In this document: positions 1 to 10,100 of the stretch, in pieces
Layout: each line of letters opens with the position of its first letter
Position numbering within the stretch: position 1 is the first letter of the stretch
Assembly (NCBI GenBank): GCA_032718475.1
Contig: JAUCBJ010005818.1
Location: forward strand, 1 to 34,458
Direction: 5' to 3'
DNA from: Nemertoderma westbladi
Lineage: Eukaryota; Xenacoelomorpha; Nemertodermatida; Nemertodermatidae
Length of the DNA: 34,458 nt
Position numbers and translations under genes: made by a program
The notes under the pieces: generated by a model
Databases searched by the model: none
Told to the model about the DNA's origin: nothing
What the model saw: only the letters and a program-made list of their open reading frames with translations

Positions 1-1240
1 TATATATTATGCGGAGGCTGACGATTGGTTATATAGATGGTACATTCGCCACTACAAATAATGAGAAAGCAACTTTGTTAAATGAGTAGGCTATTTTCAT
101 AGTGCTTTTACAGTTGAAGGACCTGAGTAATATTTCTAGCCTTTCCTCCTACTCAACCAACTCAACCAAAAACTCTCCTCAATTTCATTCACCACAGACA
201 GACAGAATCCAGAATCAGTCACAAAAGCCATACAGTCAGTACGTGTACAGGAAATGAAAAGTCCCAGTGCCCCTGGCTGCCTGGCCCTGATTCCATATAC
301 TGATATATCCACAGGTCATAAAGGAATTTGCTGATTCAGTCGCCCATCCACTTGCTATTCTATTCCAAAAGTCTATGGATGAAGGTATACAGGCAGACAG
401 GTATAGCAGTATAGTTCCAGCAGAATGGAAATTGGCAAATCTGCAAATATCTGAATATATCTCCGCAGTTCAAGAATGGAAATAAATATGATAAAGAAAA
501 CTACCGGCAGATTAGCTTAACCTCATTCTGTCAGTTGTGTGTAAGCTTATGCTGTTATGGCAGTATGGAGCGCAACATAGCATCTGTCACATATGAATTT
601 TTAAAGGAAAACAGACGTCTTTCTGACCAACAGTATGGCAGTATGGGTTTCTTAAAGGACGGCAGGACGGTCATGTACACTGCAACTACTGGATGCCATA
701 TTTAACTGGTATAAGGTTCTTGATGACCGACAATGTATTGACGTTGCCTTTTTAGACTTTCGTAAAGCGTTTGATTCTGTCCCGTCACATCAACGTCTAC
801 TCCTCAAATTGAAGTCATTGGGGATAGCTGGCAACCTTTTGAAGTGGATTAGTTCGTTTTTATCTGGTAGATACCAACGAGTAGTAATTGGTGGTGAACA
901 TTCTACATGGCTATCAGTTGATAGTGGGGTTCCCCAAGGAAGTGTCGATGGGGTACTATTTTTCTTGGGATTTGTAGACGACCTGACGACATTCCTGCAC
1001 TCCTAGGGCATTTGGCATACTTGTTCGCTGATGACTTAATAGACTCTGCTGTAGTGGATCCCTCTATTAAACTCTCCGTGGGTGGAATACGCATCTCCAG
1101 TTTGGTCACCCAGCCATGTAGGAGAAATCCGCCTACTTGAGTCTGTTCAACGTCGGGCTACCCGTTTGGTAGTGGGCCTTCGTGACCTTCCATATCCGGA
1201 CCGAACAGCCGATTGCGTCGCTTGGGACTACCTACTCTGG
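1..1240 (+). mobile_element. Decayed LINE (non-LTR retrotransposon) reverse transcriptase, 5' portion
   Basis: A broken reverse transcriptase reading frame can be followed through several frameshifts and stops. Visible in order are a pre-RT segment like NEKATLLNE (about 50-110), a segment like VQEMKSPSAPG (about 230-285), an RT core segment YDKENYR (about 488-508), FLDFRKAFDSVPSHQRLLLK (about 749-808), SLGIAGNLLKWISSFLSGRY (about 814-873), SGVPQGS (about 924-944), a catalytic-loop segment FADDL (about 1024-1038), and a C-terminal YASPVWSPSHVGEIRLLESV segment (about 1085-1144). The thumb between FADDL and YASPVW is missing, so the copy is internally deleted. The motifs fit the CR1/L2/Jockey group of LINEs, but the clade is not decided here. 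The element starts upstream of the window. Its frame stops at 1240, where another element is inserted, and resumes at 3173. Confidence 0.85.
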
Positions 1241-1269
1241 CAGTCGGTGAGAAGTCAAAAATTGGACTT
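1241..1269 (+). repeat. Left terminal inverted repeat of the nested element
   Basis: A 29-bp terminal repeat, the exact reverse complement of 3144-3172. Its inner half runs into the first of the ATTGGACTT subterminal palindromes. Confidence 0.9.
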
Positions 1270-3143
1270 GAGTCCAAAATTGGACTTCGACTCCAGTTCA
1301 AGTCCAAAATTGGACTTCTGTGAGTCCAATATTGGACTTCAAATCAGCCAATTGTTCCAGGGCCTTGGGTAATAGGATCGGGCGGGATTTTTTTTCTTTA
1401 ATCGAAAATATATCAAAAAATAAGAGTTTTGAACAGGGGGACCTGAAATTCACCAGGGGGAACGTTTTTTATAAGGCTTTGAATTTTTACAAAAGTCCAA
1501 TATTGGACTTTAAGTCCAATTTTGGACGTGACATTGAGAATCGAACTTAAAGGTACATGAAGCATGACAGATGAGAGACAGCCAGACAGCTGTTAGTGTT
1601 AAGTTATGGAAAGTTACCTTTGCAGCTCTGTATGTATCTTCAGTGTACTGACTGTACTGTACTTAGAATATAATAGTACATTCTAGCATTCTAGGTACTT
1701 TGTACTTTACTTTTAGCATATTGTTTAGTTCACAATTTACATTCATGTTATGTCTAACCTTACAGCCTTATGTACCCAGGACTTTATAGTGTCTTTAGGA
1801 CTAGATTAGATTATGCTCCAACAAATATTTAATTACAAATTATATTTGGTGGATACTGGTAGCAATGCCAGGTTAGCCAACTGCAGCTGCTGCTAAGGCT
1901 AACTACAATACAAGCTACGATTTCGTCTAAGGCTATGGGAGCCCTATCAGAAAGAAATACTACAAGTTGATGCTACCACCATCTCTTCTAATTTTTCCAT
2001 ACAACAGGAAGGGTATTATAAAACAGCTGGATATCAGGATAATGAAATGGGATTAGTAACTGATTAACGCGTTGGCGTCTCCACATAATAAGTACAGAAG
2101 TAACAAGTAACACACGTCATAATCATAAACCAATTGAGGGAAAGGAACATATTACAGAGGCAGGCTTTTCTAACTAAAACAATAAACGGCCACTTTTGAC
2201 TTTACCAATTGAAGGAGCCCTATAACCTCACCACATACTACTACTACAATCGGCATGATTCATTGCAGCTGCATTATATATAGCAGTATAGGCCCTATTA
2301 TGTATTAAGAATGCTGTGCCGGCTTGTTGACAAAAGTTCGCCTCCACAACTCCCTTACACTCTTACAGCCTTATCACCCATGACATTTGCTAGATCATCC
2401 GCATCTTCAAGGCCAGTGTCCTTTTAAGACAGTAAGAAAGATGCGTCTCAAGAAAGTCATGGGCTGTCCACCATGCTTATTCACTCCATGGGGTGCACTG
2501 GCTGGTCCTCACGGCTTAAAGCGATGTCCTGCAAAGCGGAGGCGGCTTTGTTCTAGTGTCAAGCTTGGGGGAACCAATGACTGAATGAGACACCTCCAAC
2601 TCCAATGTTATATAGTGTCTGGTTGGAGATGCAGAGATGTGTGCATTGTACTTGACACAGTGCTGCAGTGAAGTGAACCTAATCAAAACAATTAGTCTGT
2701 AGTCAATAAACATTAACTCAATAACATAATAGGTTACAGTTTACAGTTAGTCTTATTTTTGCCATACCGTACGAAAATACCACAGGTATTGCAGTATGGG
2801 TATGAATGAACTATACAGCTATAAATCAACTACGCTACCAAGGTATACACCGCTAAGGCAGTAAGGCTACCGCAAAGCTATACCACTACCGCAAAAAGTA
2901 ACCACTAATGTCTGACTGTACGTGTGCGATCCCTGTTTATAATACATATAATAATTAATTTGATCATTAAAATAATGTTGCATTTTAATTATGTAATAGC
3001 CTATATATGTACTGATACGGGATGCAGTTTTGATTTAAATACCGATATACAGTATGGCAGCATGGGTACACTTGGAGTTGTACTAAAGTCCAATATTGGA
3101 CTTTGGAGTCCAAAATTGGACTTAAAGTCTAAAATTGGACTTG

Positions 3144-3172
3144 AAGTCCAATTTTTGACTTCTCACCGACTG
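3144..3172 (-). repeat. Right terminal inverted repeat of the nested element
   Basis: Exact reverse complement of 1241-1269, ending CTCACCGACTG, directly followed by the second TCTGG target duplication copy at 3173-3177. Confidence 0.9.
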
Positions 3173-3222
3173 TCTGGAATACCGACGTTCTCGCGCGGAC
3201 CTTATTCAATTATATTATTATT
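3173..3222 (+). mobile_element. LINE reverse transcriptase continuation downstream of the insertion
   Basis: Codons read LEYRRSRADLIQLY, the conserved stretch that follows the C-terminal thumb region in CR1/Jockey-like LINEs. The frame is in phase with the LINE at 1223-1240 once the inserted element is removed. It then runs into AT-rich TAT/TTA repeats, so the final part of the protein is missing or unrecognisable. Confidence 0.8.
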
Positions 3223-4041
3223 ATTTATATATATTATATTATAATTATTATTATTAACTTCAGTTTTTTTTTACCGCTTTTTTTTTATTGAATTTGTACC
3301 GTTTTACTTTACTACTTATTTTATTTAATTTTCCCATTGGTTAAAAAATTTATATCGTATTTTCCCAGTTGTCCTATTTGTAATCACATGCTATGCAATC
3401 CGTTATGAATTAATCTGTTATCTTATTGAATTTGTACCGTTTTACTATAGTACCTGTTTTATTTAATTTCCCATTCTCAGTTGTTTTTTCTTACCTTTTT
3501 TTTAATGAATTTGTACTGTTTTACTTTACTATTGTACCTATTTTATTTAATTGTCCAGTAGTTATAGGCTACAATGTAATGTATGTATATCGTATTGTTA
3601 TGCTGTCACACATTCCGGAATCACAGTTCCCAGTTGTTCTATTTTACTCACATGTTGTGCAATCCCACTTTAATTATTTATCTGCCACTGCTGCACTGCG
3701 TTGTACAATGTACATTATAGCCAATACATGCAATAATCATATTCTGTTTACACCGTATAGATTACTTTTATGCCATTAATTTTTATCTATTTTATCTAGA
3801 CAATCCACGGTGATATATAAACTTTTATTTAGGTTGCGCCATTTTATTGTACTATGGAGACATGCCTAAATATATGTTGTATTCTACGACCTTATTGTGT
3901 TGTTTAAATGTTTGAGTAATTCGCATATTTTTAAAGTTTAATTTCCGCTTACATCATACATATCGTGATTTATGGGACCCTATAAGTTCTTAACTTTCTT
4001 GTTCCTGTAACTTTTCATAATAATAATAATAATAATAATTA
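3223..4041. other. AT-rich sequence with degenerate direct repeats, possible LINE 3' tail
   Basis: No protein-coding signal that I trust. A motif like TTGAATTTGTACCGTTTTAC recurs at about 3288, 3428 and 3506, each followed by TTTTATTTAATT. A second shared word around CCCAGTTGT and CACATG..GCAATCC recurs at about 3365 and 3629, so this is an imperfect, partly tandem duplication. It ends in an (ATA)n run at 4017-4040. That could be the microsatellite tail of the LINE, or the region could be an unrelated repeat. Confidence 0.45.
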
Positions 4042-4396
4042 TATAGTTAAAGAGCTGTTGCGTGTTTTCCAGGAAGCCAGCTGAGTAGGTAACTGATACC
4101 TGGATACCGGTACCGGTACCGGTACCCTAGCCCTGTAGCCTGTTGTGCTGTAGTGGTAGTCCTAGCTGCCTAGTGTAGTACCGGTATTATTATTACAGCT
4201 GTGCAGTACTGCAGTATTACGGTGTAGCCTGTCCTGTAGGTCTACTCGGCAGGCCTATTCAGGTATGAAACTTAATACAGCAATGATATGATATGAATAT
4301 GATCCGGGCTGACGGGTGAGGAAGTTGGTTAATCTGGTGAAATGGAGAGGCAATAAATCAGTAAATCTAAACAGTAAACAATTACAAATTACTGAA
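4042..4396. other. Non-coding spacer with ACCGGT simple repeats
   Basis: A run of alternating TACCGG/ACCGGT units at about 4106-4126 is followed by CTG/TAG-rich low-complexity sequence. Nothing coding is seen. A similar ACCGGTACC word lies just past the TTAA element at 5519-5527. Confidence 0.5.
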
Positions 4397-4400
4397 TTAA

Positions 4401-5513
4401 CCCTTCCCCGGTAACGTGGGGTAAAATAATACCCCAAGGGAATTAATTTTGATATTTTTCGACAATCTCTCATATTATGTAGGCCTATGTCCAGCTTCAT
4501 AGTATCTTCCCAAAAACTTGTAATCTAACGATTGTGTGGGTCAAACCCATAAAATTTTGTTTATGAAAAATGTTATGGGCCTTTAATTTGAAAACAACTT
4601 AGTTAGGTAAGATGGGGTATAAAAATACCCCATAACGTTATGGTGATGGTTTAGTGGTACTTTGTGACTCATTTTGGTGTCATTGGAACCACAATGGCAG
4701 AATGGTCGATTTAGTTGTACTAGACTGCTAGACAGACAGCTAGAGGCATGTTTTAACTTTGACTTTTAAGACCAAATTATCAGTATTATGAAGCTACTGT
4801 ATTCTGGTATTGTGTATGGCCTGTATTTCACAAGCCAAGACTTCGGCCTAATCGCGATATGCGATAGATTGCTAAGTATATGTGAATAATTCTTATTGTA
4901 GGCTTTCTTAGTGGTGTTCTGTCCTTTTGGGTCTCATTATGGGTTCATTGTAACTGCAATAATGTATAATTTAGTTGGACAATAATCACATTTAATGACC
5001 AAATCATCAGTACTTTTGCAGTCATGGTGTAAATTTCATATTACAATTCAAGATCTTCTGCTATTGCGAGGTGATATAGGGCCTATCTGTATATATATAT
5101 ATTTCACCTTGTTGACATTTAGTCATTAGTGGTGGTATTTGACTCATTTTATGCTTCTTGGAACTGCAATGGTATACTTGACCCATAACACCACTAAAAA
5201 ACCTAAAATGAGAAACTTTCTCACACAGCTAATGCTTCACTATGATAGTATCTTGTTGCAAAACGCCCCATCGCGACATTAACGATGATCGCGATTGTAG
5301 TGGGATAACTTTTGTGGCATTGAGCGTTGGGTAGACTTCAACCAAATTGAAAAAACAAATTCACAACTTATTTTTTCACCATTTGGCAAATTCTGGGAGG
5401 GGGATTGCAAGTGTTTTTCTGTTTAATGTTACTTAAAATGTCTTATCAATTTGGGGTATAAAAATACCCCACGTTACCGGTGAAGGATAATTTTTTACCA
5501 TACCGGGGCAGGG
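4401..5513. mobile_element. TTAA-flanked non-autonomous DNA transposon (piggyBac/Kolobok-like)
   Basis: The element lies between TTAA at 4397-4400 and TTAA at 5514-5517. Its ends are inverted copies, CCCTTCCCCGGTA on the left and CCCTGCCCCGGTA (reverse complement) on the right, matching at 12 of 13 positions. A second right-hand copy at 5465-5486 matches the left end 4402-4423 at 21 of 22 positions. A hairpin-forming GGGGTATAAAAATACCCC block occurs at 5454-5471, again at about 4614-4631, and in variant form at 4418-4435. The interior shows three diverged copies of a segment with TTAGTGGT...GACTCATTTT...GGAACTGCAATGG at about 4650, 4910 and 5125. No transposase frame is visible. TTAA duplication with CCC ends is the established signature of piggyBac; Kolobok also uses TTAA. 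Confidence 0.8.
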
Positions 5514-5562
5514 TTAAGTACCGGTACCATAATTCGATTTAAATGTTACGATAGAGGTCGGA

Positions 5563-7184
5563 ATGGACAACGTAAAACGCCGCAACGTCACCAGAACTTC
5601 GTTTAAACGGCGGTCCCGTTTGTCTGGTATCAACGATAAACTCACTCTAGAGACTGTTCTGGGACTCAACGTTACAAACAACTGCAACCTCGCGATCAGT
5701 TCAGCCGCTGGAGTTATCGCTTACCCCGCTGGTTGTGTTGTAGTCCTTCATTACTGGGGGTCCGGCTCCCAGAAACACATTGTTAATGTCTGTAGGAAAA
5801 CGGTCATATCAGTCGCCTTGACTACCGACGGCTGTAACCTAGCGACCGGGGAAAGCGGGCACCAACCGGCCGTTCGCGTTTGGTCCGTAGACGACGCCAC
5901 GGAAATCGCCGCGTTTTTCGGGCATAGTTTCGGCGTCCGTTGCGTCGCGTTCTCACCTTGCGAAACAATCGTTGTTTCTATGGGAACTGAACACGACCAA
6001 GTAATAAACGTCTGGGATTATCAAAACGAAAGTAAATTAAGTTCCGGGAAAATCTCGACTAAAGTTCTTTCTTTAGCGTTTAGTGGTTGCGGTAAATACT
6101 TAGTTACTGTCGGTTTGAGGCAAGTTCGTTTCTGGTATTTAACCGAGTCCGGTAGGTCTAGGGAGGCGGTTCCGTTGGTAAGTCGGTCCGCGTTGCTAGG
6201 GGAACAACAGTCAAACTGTTTCGTAGATGTAGGTTGCGGCCCTAACGACTCGACCTTCGCAGTGACTCGAACCGCGATTGTCTGCGAGTTTGATAAAAAT
6301 CGGTTGCTAATGAAATGGGTCGAGTTGCGGAGCGGTGAGGCCTTCTGTATCGCGGTAACCCGGCGTTACATTATGTGCGGCTGTAGCAACGGGGTCGTTA
6401 GAATTCTAGAATGTTGTAATCTTCATTACGTCAACTCGCTGCCTAAACCGCACCATCTAGGGGTTAGCGTAGCGCCTCCTAGCGGGGAGCGTACTCCCCC
6501 CAGCGGGGGCCGTAAGTATCCCGACTGCGTTGCGATCGCGTGCGACACGACGCAGACTGTTACCGTTACGGTTTACTCTGATAGCTCGCTGTACGTTTGG
6601 GATGTTTCCAACGTTCGACGCGTCGAGAAACTCGCCTCGTTTCTGTACCACACTGGGTGCGTCTGGGGTTTGGGCGTCCTGGGCGCTAGTGAAGGCGCCC
6701 CAGACGCCCGAGAATGTCCCCTACCGTCGGATTCATTCCTAACCTGCGGGGCGGATCAAACAGTCCGCGTTTGGCGTTTAAACAACGACGATATTTCCAA
6801 CCGCATCAGCAGTAAAGAATTACTCAACATCATTTACGTAGAGGACGACTCCTCCTCGGTTAGCTATCCGTCTGCAGTTAGCGACGCGTCGGACCGCTGT
6901 CGTGGTGTCCGTTGTCTGTCCGTCAGTCCGAACGGACTCCATCTCGCCACCGGAGACCGTCTAGGCGTCGTCCGCATCCACGAACTCACCTTCCTCGAAC
7001 AACGAGTCGCGATAACCGCCCACGACTCGGAGGTACAATGCCTCGCCTACTCGCCGCCCTGGCACGGTCGCAGTCTACTAGCTAGCGCCTCCCGTGACCG
7101 ACTGCTGCATATATTCGACGCCAATAACGATTACTCCCTGGTTCAGACAGTAGACGACCATTCCTCCTCTATAACTTCGACGAG
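5563..7184 (+). CDS. MAPKBP1: MAPKBP1/WDR62-family WD40 scaffold protein, coding exon 1 (residues 1-541)
   Basis: Encodes the first 540 codons plus two bases of a WD40 protein. Family features are clear: KLTLETVLGL (26-35), AYPAGCVVVL (53-62), NLATGESGHQPAVRVW (92-107) and HSSSIT (533-538). WD-type strand endings occur at AVRVWSV (103-109), VINVWDY (147-153), VRFWYL (188-193), LYVWDVS (343-349), VRVWRL (401-406), VRIHEL (470-475) and LLHIFDA (514-520). Known relatives are cytoplasmic/centrosomal scaffolds for JNK signalling and spindle-pole function, with two adjacent beta-propellers. The ATG in CGGAATGG is the first in frame and precedes the conserved block by 25 residues. The frame would stop at 7186-7188, but the conserved sequence continues in exon 2 if AG|GTGAGG at 7183-7190 is used as donor. 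Invertebrates usually have one gene for both vertebrate paralogues, so MAPKBP1 versus WDR62 is not resolved. Odd features: no introns over 1.6 kb, and a low-complexity PPSGERTPPSGG loop (305-316). Confidence 0.92.
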
Positions 7185-10100
7185 GTGAGGTTATTTATCT
7201 TAAAACAGAACGACAATTTTCCGACTATTAAATTTCCCTCCAACCAGTTAATTATGGGTTCAACACCGACCAATAATGTTTTTGTTCCTTTGATTCCCCC
7301 TAAAATAAGTTGCTAAAATAACAAGCTATTCCGAAATGCAGTGGTCGTGGTCGTTTTATTTGTGTGAATAATAATTTATAATAATAATAATAAGTAATAA
7401 TTTCTGTTGGTTCTGTTTGTAATTTTTATTAAATACTGTACCGCGTACCGGCATAGCGTATACGAATAAAATAGTGTATTCGATAAAAAAAACGTGTCGC
7501 CACTAATTGTAACTCGTTTAACTCGTCACAAATTACTTTATAATGATATTCAGATGTTCTGCCCTACCACATTGGATTTTGTATTTCAGCTTTCTAAAAG
7601 GTAATAATCGGTTTCAGGGCCATCCACTCAGGGATTTTTATACTTTATGAAAGTCGCTGGTTACAGTAGTGGCTGCCTCAACCCTAATTAAAACTGTCAT
7701 GTAACCCTAACCCTCGAAAAACACAGCTTGCCAACACATTGTTACTAACCCTAAGTCAACTGACCAACTAACCCCATCCAAAATAATAAACCGAACACTG
7801 AAGCAGTCAGGTTCTCAGGTTCAGTATAAATACCAGTTTGCCTTTTCAAAAAAGTGACCAAATTTGGCACGGATAATAATTTTTACATACAAAACCAATA
7901 AAATTTCAATGCTCTGGAGTGTCCGCTGTCCGGAATGTTATAGAACGTGTTCCAATGCTCTGTAGTGTCCGCTGTCCGGTATGTTATAGAACGTGTTCCA
8001 CTGCTCTGGGGTGTCCGCTGTCCGGAATGATATAGAACGTGTTCCACTGCTCTGGGGTGTCCGCTGTCCGGTTTGTTATAGAACGTGTTCCAATGCTCTG
8101 GGGTGTCCGCTGTCCGGTATGTTATAGAACGTGTTCCACTGCTCTGGGGTGTCTGCTGTCCGGTATGTTATAGAACATGTTCCACTGCTCTGGAGTGTCC
8201 GCTGTCCGGAATGATATAGAACGTGTTCCACTGCTCTGGGGTGTCCGCTGTCCGGTATGTTATAGAACGTGTTCCAATGCTCTGGGGTGTCCGCTGTCCG
8301 GAATGATATAGAACGTGTTCCACTGCTCTGGGGTGTCCGCTGTCCGGTATGTTATAGAACGTGTTCCAATGCTCTGGGGTGTCCGCTGTCCGGAATGATA
8401 TAGAACGTGTTCCACTGCTCTGGGGTGTCCGCTGTCCGGTATGTTATAGAACGTGTTCCACTGCTCTGGGGTGTCCGCTGTCCGGAATGATATAGAACGT
8501 GTTCCACTGCTCTGGGGTGTCCGCTGTCCGGTATGTTATAGAACGTGTTCCACTGCTCTGGAGTGTCCGCTGTCCGGAATGTTATAGAACGTGTTCCAAT
8601 GCTCTGTAGTGTCCGCTGTCCGGTATGTTATAGAACGTGTTCCACTGCTCTGGGGTGTCCGCTGTCCGGAATATTATAGAACGTGTTCCACTGCTCTGGG
8701 GTGTCCGCTGTCCGGAATATTATAGAACGTGTTCCACTGCTCTGGGGTGTCCGCTGTCCGGAATATTATAGAACGTGTTCCACTGCTCTGTAGTGTCCGC
8801 TGTCCGGTATGTTATAGAACGTGTTGCACTGCTCTGGGGTGACCGCTGTCCGGAATATTATAGAACGTGTTCCACTGCTCTGGGGTGTCTGCTGTCCGGT
8901 ATGTTATAGAACGTGTTCCACTGCTCTGGGGTGTCCGCTGTCCGGTATGTTATAGAACGTGTTCCACTGCTCTGGGGTGTCCGCTGTCCGGTATGTTATA
9001 GAACGTGTTCCACTGCTCTTGGGTGTCCGCTGTCCGGTATGTTATAGAACATGTTCCACTGCTCTGGGGTGTCCGCTGTCCGGTATGTTATAGAACGTGT
9101 TCCACTGCTCTGGGGTGTCCGCTGTCCGGAATATTATAGAACGTGTTCCACTGCTCTGGGGTGTCCGCTGTCCGGTATGTTATAGAACGTGTTGCACTGC
9201 TCTGGGGTGTCCGCTGTCCGGAATATTATAGAACGTGTTCCACTGCTCTGGGGTGTCCGCTGTCCGGTATGTTATAGAACGTGTTGCACTGCTCTGGGGT
9301 ATCCGCTGTCCGGTATGTTATAGAACGTGTTGCACTGCTCTGGGGTGTCCGCTGTCCGGAATATTATAGAACGTGTTCCACTGCTCTGGGGTGTCCTCTG
9401 TCCGGAATGTTATAGAACGTGTTCCACTGCTCTGGGGTGTCTGCTGTCCGGTATGTTATAGAACGTGTTCCATTGCTCTGGGGTGTCTGCTGTCCGGTAT
9501 GTTATAGAACGTGTTCCACTGCTCTGGGGTGTCCGCTGTCCGGTATGTTATAGAACGTGTTCCACTGCTCTGGGGTGTCCGCTGTCCGGTATGTTATAGA
9601 ACGTGTTCCACTGCTCTGGGGTGTCCGCTGTCCGGAATGTAATAGAACGTGTTCCACAGCTCTGGGGTGTCCGCTGTCCGGTATGTTATAGAACGTGTTC
9701 CACTGCTCTGGGGTGTCCGCTGTCCGGTATGTTATAGAACGTGTTCCACTGCTCTTGGGTGTCCGCTTTCCGGGATGTTATAGAACGTGTTCCACTGTTC
9801 TGGGGTGTCCGATGTGTTACAGAACGTGTTCCAATGCACTGTGGTGTACGGTGTGTTCCGGAACGTGTTCCAATGCTCTGGGTTGAGCGGTGTGTTCCAG
9901 AACGTGTTCCAATGCTCTGGGGTGTCCGCTGTCCGGTATGTTATAGAACGTGTTCCACTGCTCTGGGGTGTCTGCTGTCCCGTATGTTATAGAACGTGTT
10001 CCACTGCTCTGGGGTGTCCGATGTGTTACAGAACGTGTTCCAATGCACTGTGGTGTACGGTGTGTTCCGGAACGTGTTCCAATGCTCTGGGTTGAGCGGT

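Larger units (their letters stand above)
1241..3172. mobile_element. Non-autonomous TIR element nested in the LINE (1,932 bp)
   Basis: The two ends are perfect 29-bp inverted repeats starting CAGTCGGTGAGAAGTC. They are flanked by an identical 5-bp direct repeat TCTGG (1236-1240 and 3173-3177). Deleting the element and one TCTGG restores an open LINE frame running through LPTLEYRRSRADLIQLY, which confirms the boundaries independently. Both subterminal regions carry a 16-bp palindrome, AGTCCAATATTGGACT, or a one-to-few-base variant: about six copies at 1255-1527 and four at 3085-3160. The inside holds only short frames and no transposase that I recognise, so this looks non-autonomous. A 5-bp duplication does not match the usual lengths of hAT (8), piggyBac (TTAA) or Tc1 (TA), so the superfamily is open. 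Confidence 0.85.

Noticed and set aside
7675-7765. Telomere-like AACCCTAACCC words
   Set aside because: Only about two units in tandem; too short for an interstitial telomeric array.
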